This document shows positions 24,681-35,438 of a DNA stretch of 64,000 bases, piece by piece. The translations under genes were made by a program, and so were the position numbers. The stretch is from Eutypa lata (taxonomy: Eukaryota > Ascomycota > Sordariomycetes > Xylariales > Diatrypaceae): assembly GCA_022661535.1 (NCBI GenBank), contig JAKULF010000011.1, positions 2,542,001 through 2,606,000 of the forward strand, given 5' to 3'. Within the stretch, counting starts at the first letter, position 1, and each line of letters starts with the position of its first letter. Under the pieces are notes generated by a model, which worked only from the letters and a program-made list of their open reading frames with translations, was not told the origin of the DNA and made no database searches.

Positions 24681-26505
24681 ATGGGTTGGAACATCGGCAC
24701 CTTGGGCATCTTGTCTCCAGGTCTAGCAGCATTGTCCATCATTGGTCTACTGGTCGTCTACGAGGCAGGCTGGATCGTTTACTCGAGATGCTTCCACCCT
24801 CTCAGTAAGATCCCAGGCCCGTGGCTGGCCTCTGTGAGCCGAACGTGGTACATGCTTCAGGTCATCAGGGGGGACAGTAAGTACTAACCTTTCCTATCAA
24901 CCCTTCTACTCCAGCATAACAGAAAAGTTGAAGGACGGAACATTCACATAAATATCATGACACCATACTGACGTCAGCGGCCACAGTGGAAAAGACACAG
25001 AGAGCACTTCACAAGAAACACGGCGCCCTTATCAGGATCGCCCCGAACGAGGTCGCCTGCGCGTATCCCGACGCCATGAAGACCATCTACCGCACGCAGG
25101 GCGCCCTCAACAAGACCGACTTCTACACCCCCTGGAACAGCCAGAACTTCAGCAAGTACCGCGACTCCTTTACCGAGGTCAACGACAAGACGCACGCGGA
25201 GCGCCGGCGCATCTTCAACCACATATATACCCTGACCAACGTGCTGAAGAGCGAAGAGTACATCGATCGATGCTCCGAGGTCTTCATCAAGCGGCTGGGG
25301 GAGTTCGCGGACGAGGGCAAGCCGTTCGTTCTGGGCGAGTGGCTTCAGATGTAAGTTCTTGTGGTTATCCATGGTGGGCATTTAAGTGAGTAGCCGGTAG
25401 ACAGGCCTCAGGCTAACTTTGTTTAAACTTCAGGTATGCGTTCGACGTCATTGGTGAGCTTTATTTCGGGTCCATGTTTGGCTTTCTGGAAAAGGGGGTG
25501 GACCACAACAACTGGATCCAGTCTCTGGACCTGCTCATGCCATTCCTATGCGTTACATCGGTAGCGCCAACCTACGTGCGAAACTTCATTCTGGCTTCTG
25601 CTTTGGTTGTTCCCGGATCTCTGGCGGCTCTCAAGGCGATCGATAATATCGGTACCTCGGCTCGGGCTTGCGTCGCGAAGCGATTCAGCGACACGACCAA
25701 ATCGGAATACCAGCGAACCGACATCCTCCAGCAACTGTACGATGTCCACAAGGAGAAAGGAGACAAGGTGGATTTCCAGATGGGTGACATCGAACAGGAG
25801 GCATATGTCGCTTTGTGAGTGCCATCAATTATGGGTCAGGTTCGATACATGTTTTCTAACACCCCTCACAGATTTGCCGGCTCCGACACTACGGCCATTG
25901 GGTTCCGGACCGTGTTTTATTCTTTGATGAAGAACCCGATGGTGTATGCGGAACTCATGAGGGAGCTAGACACCGCCAGACAAGAAAGAAAACTGAGCTT
26001 CCCGGTGACGTATGCCGAAGCATCCAAGCTGCCGTACCTGGGAGCCTGCGTTAAGGAGGCTCTCCGCGTCCACACTGGCGTGCAGCTTACGATGGCAAGG
26101 ATAGTACCCGAGGGCGGTATGGATCTCGGCGGTACGTTCATCCCGGCCGGGTACAGAGTCGGGATGAACGGCGCCGTGATCCATTACGACACGTCGATCT
26201 TCGGCGAAGATGCAGCCGAGTACCGTCCCGGGCGCTGGCTCGAGGACCCGGAGCGTGCGAAGAAGATGGACAAGTACATGCTTCATTTCGGAGCGGGGAC
26301 GCGCACGTGCATTGGCAAGAACATCTCGATTGCGGAGATCCACAAGCTTGTCCCCGAGGTCCTCATGCACTTCAAGATGGAGATGTGGCAGCCCGAAGCT
26401 ACCTGGAAGACCCGGAACTTGTGGTTCTGCAAGCAGACCAACATTGTAGTCCGGTTGGCGAGGCGGGATAGCTCGGGTGAGGCGAAGAATGGTGTTGCTG
26501 TGTAA
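24681..26505 (+). CDS. Cytochrome P450, pisatin-demethylase-like
   Basis: ER-anchored haem monooxygenase of the fungal group that includes pisatin demethylase; such enzymes detoxify plant phenolics or tailor metabolites. Four exons: 24681-24876, 24978-25350, 25434-25814 and 25872-26505, giving 527 residues, the normal size. ATG 24681 gives an N-terminal membrane anchor (ALSIIGLLVVYEAGWIVYSR), then the hinge FHPLSKIPGPWLASVSR. The I-helix oxygen-binding motif FAGSDTTAIGF follows the last splice. K-helix ExxR is seen in KEALR, the PERF-type region in EYRPGRW, and the haem loop FGAGTRTCIGKN holds the Cys ligand at about residue 463. All introns keep phase and no key residue is missing. The next gene is convergent, so there is no direct pathway clue. 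Confidence 0.96.
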
Positions 26506-26727
26506 TGGACAGGTGGTTGGCTGCATGCATGTAATATTAAAGGTGTTAAGAGGTGAGATGTGAGGTTGTCTGATGTCCAACATTTGTATAAAAATTACAA
26601 CGCTAGAATCATATTCGTTTCCTATGTTATCAATAAAGGACATATTCGTTCGTGTTCGTAAACATACCACGTTCAAAGTATAAAAAGAAAACAAACCCCC
26701 ATACACCTCATTCGACCCAATCCTGTC

Positions 26728-28073
26728 TTACCCAAAATAAACCCTCCCCCAACTCGACAAGAACCCATCCGTCCATCCCATCATCGACCCCCTAATACCG
26801 GCGGCCGTGACGGTACCGCGACAGACAGTCGCGATCCCCAAACTAGGCTCCTTGCGGAACACCCACACGAGCTCGGTCATACCGCTCGGCAAGCGACTCG
26901 CATTCAACACCCCATAGATCACATAGAAGATCAAGATCACGACGCCGCAGAACATGGTGCACCAGGGCCTCCGCATCTTGACCTGGCGCCACCTGGCGCG
27001 GCTCTCGACGAGCGCCAGCACGAGCAGGTCGACCAACTCGAGCGCCAGCGACACCGCGAGCGCCACCACGGTGCCGGCCAGCCAGCCGGCCTGCTGCGCC
27101 CCCGACAGCGTGATGCACCCGATGCCCCGGCTCGCGCTCGCGGTCACGTCGTGGACCACGCAGTTGCCGTCCGCGACCGCGATCGCGAACGATTGGAACA
27201 TGGGCGAGCACCAGGACGACGTCAGGCCTTCGCCGCGGGAGGCGAGGCCCTCGATGGCGGACACCAGACCCATGATTTGCAGGGTGATCAGCCCGGTGAA
27301 TAGGAGGCCTGAGAATATCACGATGAGCGCTTTGCCTCGGAGTCTTTTGTCGGAAGATCGACGGTTGATAATGGGGTTGGTGGGCTGGACGGCTGGTGCT
27401 GCTGCTGCTGCGGTGTTGGCGTTGGCGTTTGGTGTTCGAGGGCGGGAGTCGACATTGTCAACGTGAACTGCCGTTGTTTGGTTTTTGCTTTCTATCACCA
27501 TCCATTTTATATCAGTCAGCATTCTCGGACGAAACCTGATACATATTTAGGGCACCTACCTTCAACGGCATGCGCATTTGAACCAAGCGACCCCCGCCCT
27601 CGTTCGCGACCACGACCGAACATGCCAGCCATCAGCTCCGTGAAAGCGCCCCAGAGCGGGACGAACCCGTTGACACTTTCTCCCTTGGCACTCTCGACCA
27701 CCAGGAAGATGAGCTGCATCACCGCTCCGATGTCCAGTATGATGGTCAGGGGCGTCCAAACGAGGATCTCTTCCGGCTTCCGCTGGGTGCTCGAATACGT
27801 CTGGATGGTGAAGGCGATGCCCACCGCGGCCAGGAACAGCGAGAGCGCCTGCACCTTCTCCCAGCGCGCGACGCGGACCAGGACCAGCGGGATGTGGATA
27901 AGAAGCCACGCCATGGTGTACGGCCACGGAAGGATGGACCCCGCAATATCCGGCCGGAGATAGGTCGTCTCGATGCAGGTGGCATGTTTATCCAGAGAGG
28001 GTTGGAATTGCCAATACTGTGCACCAAATTTTGAGGGCCCAATTGTCCTGTTGGGAAGTATCCCACAATCCAT
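26728..28073 (-). CDS. Multi-pass membrane protein of unknown function
   Basis: Not a family I can name. Two exons, 28073-27560 and 27491-26728, joined phase 1 (GTAGGT donor, GATAG acceptor), give 425 residues. About six membrane spans are visible. Three lie in the first half (TMAWLLIHIPLVLVRVA, ALSLFLAAVGIAFTI, LTIILDIGAVMQLIFLVV). Three lie in the second (ALIVIFSGLLFTGLITLQI, LAGTVVALAVSLALELVDLL, MFCGVVILIFYVIYGVLNA). Between the halves is a hydrophilic, Ala/Asn/Pro-rich stretch of about 60 residues containing ANANTAAAAAPAVQP, probably cytosolic and disordered. An extramembrane loop after TM4 has three Cys. It is convergent with the P450, with 220 bp between stops. Confidence 0.8.
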
Positions 28074-29410
28074 GGCGCGCAGAGACGGGGAAAAAATGAA
28101 CTAATGTGAGAATTGATATTGAAGTTAAAGGGCTTTAACGTGGGTTCAGGTATGGATTCTTGCTAGAATAAATATACATTTGAAAGACGAGCCCGACGCA
28201 ATAGTGGGAGCATACAGGCCTGAAAAATAAAAAGACACTTGGGGAACTCTGGTGCCTGAAATTGGCGCATAAAGGCGCCGGCATGAACCACATCCTGCTG
28301 CATCATCTTTTTGCTCGGCGGGAGCCAAGCCACGACACCAGGAAACGGAAGCCAATGGTGTTCGGTGGGGAAGTAGTAGGTTTCGTCATCTCTCAGTTCC
28401 TTCCTGCATCACCTGTGCATGTCAGCTGCTGCATAGTTCGCGAGGCTTTGCATCGCCTCACTCTTGTTTGTTCGAAGATCTGAGGAGCTCAGAGTAAGCT
28501 CAGTCCACATGAGCTATTAAGTGAACTTTCTTCGAATAATCAAAATATTTCGAATCAGCTGGATGCGCCTCTAGATACTATATCAGGGCGGTCGCCTTCG
28601 TGTCGTATCAAACATTACCAAACGTAAAGGGCGAGCTGAAGAAAGTCCTTCGGAATAATCGAGTGAGGGGTAGGTTCGCCAGCCTCACTCGTCCATGTCG
28701 TAGGTGGCGTTCCAAAGGCCAATCTAGAATTAGGTGATGATCTTATCCCAATACTACGGGTTCCATCTTCTACCTTCGGTCTGTTGAAGAAGGTGTTGAT
28801 TGATCCAAGGCCTCACTGGGAGTGATAATTTCTTGTTTTCGAGAAATCCGGGGGTGGTAACACAAACGTAACCGCCCAGTTGAACAGATTTATTTTTGTT
28901 AGTTCACATACATACAATCTTGTTGAGGATATTGCCATGTGATGAATCATCTAGGCAGATACTCGCCAGCTTCACTCCGAGAAATATGTCTAATAATTAT
29001 TGGAATATGTCAGAGACGAATCTTCATCATTTTTACCTTACTCGATTGTTTTGGACTGTAAAAAAAACATTTCACAATTATGTAGCGCATTCACCATATA
29101 TGAAGCAAGGTATAGCATAGCCGTTTCTCATTAATTCATATGCCGAATCACTATCTATTAAGTTTGGGTGAAGGTTATACCCATGCAATTCCTTCATGAT
29201 GGTCTGTCCATCAATGCGTTGTTATAGCCCTATGGCCATCGTCTCATGTTTCCTTGCGAACATTCCGAAGAAAAAGAACTAATGTGAAGTTTCCCAAATG
29301 TGTGAAAAACACACAAAAGGTATGATGAAAAGAAACGAAGAATGCAAAGCATCCTTCTTCTCATTCTCATCCTCACACATCTCTTCTCTTTTCATCCCCC
29401 CATTAGCTAC
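28074..29410. other. Intergenic
   Basis: 1.3 kb between the start of the membrane-protein gene and the stop of the ZIP gene. No gene supported; the open frames are short and unconserved in appearance. Confidence 0.6.
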
Positions 29411-31411
29411 TCAAGCCCACTTGCCCAAGAAGCTCATGAGCGCCATGCCGGCAACAAAGCCAACGAGGCCCAGGGTCGCGACCAGGGGCGTGGCGTTGGC
29501 CAGCTCGCCGCCGAACATCCAGTCCCCGGCCCACATCTCCACGACGCCTACCCAGACCAGGATGCCGGCGGAAAACGCGTCGAGGGTGCCGATGGCCCAC
29601 AGGGTGGTCGGGTCGTTGCCGTTGAACGTGTTGAGCACGCCGATTCCGATCGCCATGCCGATCGGAGTCGTGATGGCGAATGCGAGCGCCATGAGGAGCT
29701 TCTTCGTCATCGACAGAGACTTCCAGGTTGTAGTGGTCCCAGTCGCAGTGGCCTCCGCCGATGAGACGCCGTTGTTGGTCGTGTTAGGCATGCCGTTGCC
29801 TTCAGTGTCGCCTCCAGTTCCAGAAACGGAGTCTTCGCCCTTGAGGTGCGTGGTCTGGGTGTGGGAGCTGCCTCCGCTGGAACCGGCACCAGTACCGTTT
29901 TCTGTTCCTTGAACATGGTGGTGGTGGTGATGGTGTCCGACAGCTGCGATGCGGCTTCCGAGCGCGATACCCTCGAACATCTGGTGGAACACGATGACGA
30001 CGAAGAGCGTGACGAAGTAGCTGTCTCCAGCAACTACTACGGTGATACCGATCACTGTTCCGAGATTGTTAGTAAATTGGAACAATGATTAGGAACAGAA
30101 TACCTAGGTGGTGGACGTACGGATAGAGTGGAATATGATACCCGCCTCGAGGATCATGACTCCCACGAATTCATCGTTGTATCCACCTTTCTTGTTGAAG
30201 CTCTTAGCGACACGGTGGGTCAGATATTCGATCAGGAAGGAGACAAAAAGACCGGCCATAAGTATGGCGGCGGTCGTAGCCTCATATTTCTGCTCGCCCA
30301 GGCATTCGTTGGTAAGCATGAGGGTTGCATGGGTGAAGAGCTTTGCAACGGGTTATGTTAGCAGGTGTACCTATCATAACCAACCAAATTCGAAATTGAA
30401 GAACATCAGAGAAAATTGGTACTCACGTGAACGAATGCTGTAGAGATGATTACACCGGTACCGAACTGCTTGACAATGCTGAAGACAACGTGGAACTTAG
30501 GTGGTAGAACAGTAGCCAGGAGGATTGGGCCAACAGCACCTTGTCACACAGTTAGCCTTATCCGCGACTTGGAGTTCCATTCCCATTGGTTGTCCAACAA
30601 TCAAACTTACCAATGAGACCCGTCACCAGCATGACGAACAGCAGTCCAACTCTGAGACCAATGTTGTAGTCCCGGTCTTGTTTGGTGCATGACGGATTGC
30701 TGCTTCCTTCTGTTTCAGATCCTCCAACACAATGCCTATCAAATCCTTGTTAGCTCCCTAAATTATTGGAAAGAAGACGTGGACGGTTGAACATACTCAA
30801 CTCCAGCATGGAAATGACAGTGTTGGCCTTCGCTGTGAGCACCGGACTCTTCAGAGCTCCCAGATTCGCCAGATGTGGTTTCCTCGCCAGAACCATCGCT
30901 AGAGGCCTGCATACCAAGGATTTCCACGTCGGATCCATCGGGCGCAACGCAGTAACTAGAGAGATAATTAGAATTACTGCACAAAAGCTACCACCAAAAA
31001 AGGGTATTTAGGTTAGTAATCAACTCACGAATCCTGTCCATGATGATGGCACTCGGTAAAGGTAGCGGGCAGTTCACCGGTAGCGGTAGCAGTAGCAGGG
31101 ATCGAGACTGAGTATTCTTCTGTGCCAAACATGCAGTACCTATTTTATTTTTTTCCCATTAGCCAAAGAAAAAACATTAATGCGTTTTGATGAATCCAGA
31201 AATCTTACGCATCTGTGCCATGAAGATGGCACTCAGAAACAGCAGTAAAGCTCTCGGTTGCCTTGACGGCAGCGGTAGCAGTGGGCGCCGCGGTGATCTG
31301 AGGCTGTCTTCCTCTCAGGGAAGGGTTGAATGCCGACACGCCGGAAATGGCCTGGAACAGGAACCAGGCCATCAGCGCGAAGGCGACAGGAATTCCGCCG
31401 GTTCGACCCAT
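29411..31411 (-). CDS. ZIP-family zinc/iron transporter with Cys/His-module ectodomain
   Basis: Plasma-membrane importer of Zn2+ (possibly Fe2+) of the Zrt/Irt-like family. Seven exons: 31411-31209, 31139-31029, 30955-30797, 30735-30611, 30539-30427, 30340-30121 and 30054-29411, giving 524 residues, long because of a secreted N-terminal domain. A signal peptide (ALMAWFLFQAISGVSA) is followed by three ten-residue motifs, CHLHGTDAYC, CHHHGQDSYC and CHFHAGVEHC, in Ser/Thr/Glu-rich linkers. Each motif is cut by a phase-2 intron in its eighth codon. Eight spans follow. TM2 has FGTGVIISTAFVH. TM4 has FHSILIGITV and TM5 has VFHQMFEGIALGSR, the metal-path His and Glu residues. A run of seven His lies in the TM5-TM6 loop rather than the usual TM3-TM4 loop. 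Exons 2 and 3 are symmetrical (phase 2-2; 111 and 159 nt). The C-terminus is short after TM8, as in the family. Confidence 0.97.
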
Positions 31412-32428
31412 CGTGATCGTTTTGATCAATTTCGTTATTTTTGTTGTCGTAGAGTTTGATTATGATGATGATAAAAGACAATGAACGAAGTAGTTCACGA
31501 TGTGGCCGATCAAAGTGATGGTGTTAATCTAGCAGCGTTAGGCTCAAGGCTGGTTGATCTTGAGAAGGCTGCACATAAATAAACTTGAACCAACAAGGTA
31601 AAAAAGTTTATGGTGGTGGTAAAATGTGGCCAGAGAGGTTGTTGGTTAATTGAAGCAACTGCTACATGTATCAAAACCATTCTGAATGTACTTTTTCTTC
31701 ACAAAAACTTCCGTCCCTCAAGGTTCTCATTTGCACTTGAAATAATATAGAGTAATATGTACTTGGCAGTCCGACGGTCTTGGTCACCAATTTTTTTTCT
31801 CACAGTCCACATAGTTTCGTAGTGAACACACTTGGCGCATCCTATTCAAGTCGCATTGCTCCGAAGCGTGGAGATGCGCCCTTTTTTTCGTACTTTATAA
31901 CAGGCAGAATTTGAGAACCTTGATGGACCTGCCAATAACGGCGTTACCCTTCTTAGGTACGTGACATTGAACCCCATTGATCTACCCGCCTTCTCGGTAC
32001 AAAACGCGCAGTGACATGCAAATTAATCTAGCCGATGCGACGGTGCTATAAAGATACATAATGTTTCAACTCACGAGGTTGCATTACAATCAATTGACTA
32101 CTGCTGATGCGATATCACGATGCATATCTACCACCAATAACGAGTAACTAATAAGTTGGTCGGAGTGTTGTAACTTAGAGGGTGTATAGCAATAACGGCA
32201 TATATACATGGAATCAATCATTTCGAATTAATAGAATGATTGTTTACGATGTGTGGCGGTGTTGTGTATAGACACAAAAGCCGTGTTGGAGATACGGAAA
32301 ATTACAAGGCCTAGGAATTGTAGGTTGCGACCCAGACAAGTAAATGGAGAAAGCCCAACTACAGGAGATATGGGAAGGCATACGTAGAGAATTGAAGATA
32401 AATGTACAATCGTAGTGTTGACCCAACT
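31412..32428. other. ZIP promoter and 3' flank of the repeat-protein gene
   Basis: About 1 kb with no gene. It contains the zinc-response-like elements listed separately. Confidence 0.7.
31594..31922. promoter_or_regulatory. Three CAAGGT zinc-response-like elements upstream of the ZIP gene
   Basis: CAAGGT occurs at 31594-31599 and 31719-31724 on the plus strand and as ACCTTG at 31917-31922. These are about 183, 308 and 506 bp upstream of the ZIP ATG. CAAGGT is the core reported for the Aspergillus zinc regulator ZafA. Three hits in 1 kb exceed chance (about 0.5 expected), but function is inferred. Confidence 0.55.
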
Positions 32429-33168
32429 CTACAGGGCGATTCCGATAGCAACCAGCACACCCCCCGCAAGTGCAGCTCTATTCAAACCAAAGTCACCAGC
32501 AGCAGCACCTGTAGCAACCGACGATGTCTCCTCGGCCGCGGCGGTGGAGGTTTCCGTAGCAGATCCAGAAGAACTCGTCTCCGCCGGACCATCACAGTGC
32601 CAGTGATCGCCGTGCGGCTCGCAGCCAACCGACTCAGTTGGGCTGGGCGCCAGAGATTCCGTTCCCACTTCGTCGGTGTGGCTTGTGACGGTAGCAGTGG
32701 CGGAGGCGCTCGTCACCGTGATTAGGGAAGACGAAGAACCGGTTGCTGCTGGGCCATCGCAATGCCAGTGGTCCCCGTGCGGCTCACATCCCACCGAGGC
32801 CGTGGGGCTTGGTGGAAGGGATTCCGTCTCCTCTTCTTCCTCCGCGGCGGTCGTGGGAGCGACAGTTGCTGAATCACTTGTTACTGCGCTCAGCGATGTA
32901 GCAGTGGCTGGACCGTCGCAATGCCTATATAAAAAAAATCAAGTTAGGACCTAGTTGCAGAGGCAAATATCTCGCATCAATCTTACCAGTGGTCTCCCTA
33001 TGAAGATGGGAAAGTTAGTTTACATGATTTCAGTTGGTTATATAATAAATTAGTGTCACTTACGTGCGGTTCGCACCCGGCAGACGCTGTTGGCGACGGC
33101 GGTAACGTCTGAGCCCCTGCGAGGGCGGCTACAAGGAGAGCGGTAATCGTGGCACCGAAAGTCTTCAT
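32429..33168 (-). CDS. GPI-anchored surface protein with three CEPHGDHWHC metal-binding-like repeats
   Basis: Small secreted protein, 203 residues, with no named family. Three exons: 33168-33064, a microexon of 11 nt at 32997-32987, and 32924-32429. A signal peptide (TITALLVAALAGAQ) leads into three near-identical 25-residue units. Each has a Pro/Ser/Thr lead (LPPSPTAS) and then GCEPHGDHWHCDGPA, at roughly residues 21-45, 80-104 and 137-161. The linkers are Ser/Thr/Glu-rich and likely O-glycosylated. The C-terminus (AALAGGVLVAIGIAL after small residues) looks like a GPI signal, so wall or membrane attachment is expected. Each motif offers two Cys and three His, suited to Zn or Cu. The first motif is split by a phase-0 intron after its first His and a phase-2 intron in the Trp codon; copies 2 and 3 are intron-free. 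It lies upstream of the ZIP gene in the same direction. A role in zinc capture is inferred. Confidence 0.93.
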
Positions 33169-34928
33169 CTTGAATCTAATATGGTTCGTAGAACAACTAG
33201 GATATAGAGTTGTGACACAATTCGGCAAATGTAGTAGGATCGGATCTAAATGGACAAGAGTGTGAAACCGTACCTACGTCCAGGTCGTCGGAACACAATC
33301 CTCTTATACATCATACCTACTTTGCTTCGTAGTGGGCCGCCACAGAAAACTCAGAACTCGAGAATAGTAAGTCCATCCCGCTGAAGAAAGAAAACCGAAG
33401 CCAAGAGTGTTATCCCTACCCAGTATTTTGACCGGTCCTCTTGGCTTTTCTTAAGGATTGGACCGAGTGACTTTCTCTAGGCCATCAAGGTCCTCGCCAA
33501 GCGTGAGAAACAATTTTCTACTAATAGAAGTAACCGAAGATTCGGTGACTGAGTAGCAACATGCACAACATACACTACACTGCTATGGGTCGGTCCGACC
33601 CAGTATATTCGTCCAGAGCATTTGGCCTCCTTCGTTCAACTTGGCATTATTAAATTGATGGATGCAGTCGTCGCCAAGGACCCGAACTGGAAGTTGTCAC
33701 ACAGTTTTCAGCCTGCCCAGAAAAAACCCAGTAATGCGATCGCTTATGAGAAATCTTGTTTCGATGTCGTATAATTCCTGCTCGCTAATATTTGGGAGAG
33801 TATTCATCAAGGTTGTGTGTTGCTTCTAATCGCAGACTTACGGGGGGGCGATAGGAGTGTGTTTTTGGTACCTGTGATGAAATGTCACCTTAGAACACAT
33901 TAGCAATTCATTGATTGGTGAACCGAAAGAAGAGTTGCGTTCAGGTTACAGTGGGTTGCCAGCTCGGTTTGGAGATAAAAATAGAGTTATGCTTGATAAA
34001 GTCCCAAGGCCAGTGAAAATAACCTATGAACTGTTTGTTTACCGAAGCCACAGACTCGAAAGCCCTTGACTCTAGGTACAGGTATGAGTATCCTGATCTG
34101 ATTCTTACCTTCGTAGGTTTTACCGTCATCGCTCAGAGATTTATTATATGCCTTGAGACATTTAGGATGCTGTGATTCGGTTGAACCAACCCGAAATCTA
34201 ATCTTCTCTAATCTATTCTCATATATTTGCGCTACCTACTCACCCTACTCCTACGGAGCCGCATAGCCTTTAACGTTCCCCTCGGTGTTTCTTTCAAGGT
34301 GATCTAGGTTCCACCACACAATACATGGAAAGATATATCGTATCCGCTTAGCAGAATGCTTGATCCCCTCGAAGCATAAACTAACAAGATGACCCAGGGA
34401 GGTAGACGAACAGTCATAATAATCGCTAACATCTGCTTCAATGAGAGGCAATAGCTTTGGAGTACCTTGATGAGATAGAGTTATAAGGGGTTTTGATATA
34501 TTTATTAATGAAAAGCTCGAGCCAATGATAGCAAAGCTAGATGTAGTTAGGATTTCCAATATTACGAAATTATTACTCGATTCCCAAATTTCCATACGTG
34601 AGATGGGTTTATGACATGGAAAATTGGGATTCATAGTCTAGTAACCATTTGGAAAGCAATCGGAACACTATATGTAAATTATGTGTGACCTTCTAAAATG
34701 CCCAACAGTATCACCCTTGACCCCTCACTCAGGATCCGTTCTTTAGGAAAATGGAAACAGTCTTGATCTCGTGTATGACCCGGGAGCCCCTGAAGTATCT
34801 ATGGAGATGTTTCCGGCGAACAAGTACCTGGTGTGCACTTTAATTTGTGTAGTTGATTCGAGTATCTTTCTCCTGCTTACGTATCCCCAAAGCCACTCGT
34901 ACTGTAAGGCTACATTCGTCCCCCCTAG
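33169..34928. other. Intergenic, upstream of the repeat-protein gene
   Basis: 1.8 kb. No gene I can support. A 127-codon ATG open frame on the minus strand (34251-34634) has no recognisable domain. The CAAGGT elements near 33.5 and 33.8 kb are listed separately. Confidence 0.5.
33486..33813. promoter_or_regulatory. Two CAAGGT zinc-response-like elements upstream of the repeat-protein gene
   Basis: CAAGGT at 33486-33491 and 33808-33813 on the plus strand, about 320 and 640 bp upstream of the ATG at 33168. It is the same core word as in the ZIP promoter. Two hits could still be chance. Confidence 0.4.
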
Positions 34929-35438
34929 CTAGTAACTGCCATTCCACAACATATTGCTGTTCGTACCCAGTCGTTTCCACCAAAGAATATCAAAAATTCC
35001 TGAGCCCAGACCACCAACAAGGTTCAGATACTCTCCATCTTCAGAAAAGGAGAAGTTGCGGCGCTGAACCCTTCCAATATTCCCCGGCAAGCTCGCCACG
35101 GTGAGTGGGCCGTGTAATATCTCCCCATGCGTATCGCTCACCAACAGTGACTCGTTGAAGCTGAACGGGCCCGCATAGGCCCCGGAGTGTTTGCCGATGA
35201 GCGCCCACTCGGCATCGAATTGGCTGTCCTGATCCAACATGGTCAGGTTGGTGGGTCTCCATTCGAGCTTTGTTGCGTGGATCAAGACGGAGACGTAACC
35301 ATTCTTGCTGTAGGAAATTATACCGCTGGGATGTCTACCACCAGTTGTATCTAGAATTGGAGTTCCGTTTTGGAGTCGAGTTATGTTCAGGAGCTCGAAT
35401 GCGCCAGTGAAGAGTGAAAGCGTGCGTGGGGAGACCAT
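34929..35438 (-). CDS. Lipocalin-like domain protein
   Basis: Single-exon protein of 169 residues resembling the Lipocalin_5 family, a beta-barrel ligand-binding fold often found near metabolic genes; its ligand is unknown. Landmarks are an N-terminal FTGAFELLNI strand, HPSGIISYSKNGYVSVLIHATK (the GxxxYxxDGYMS-like motif), YAGPFSFNE, HGPLTVASLPGNIGRVQRRNFSF and a terminal GSGIFDILWWKRL strand. The length matches the family's 150-180. No signal peptide is seen, so a cytosolic location is likely. ATG 35438 is the first in frame and no intron is needed. The match rests on motif pattern by eye, so the family call is moderate. Confidence 0.72.
   Translation of the reverse strand: MVSPRTLSLFTGAFELLNITRLQNGTPILDTTGGRHPSGIISYSKNGYVSVLIHATKLEWRPTNLTMLDQDSQFDAEWALIGKHSGAYAGPFSFNESLLVSDTHGEILHGPLTVASLPGNIGRVQRRNFSFSEDGEYLNLVGGLGSGIFDILWWKRLGTNSNMLWNGSY

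Noticed and set aside
34251..34634. 127-codon ATG open frame, minus strand
   Set aside because: No domain, signal or span, and no conservation evidence available.
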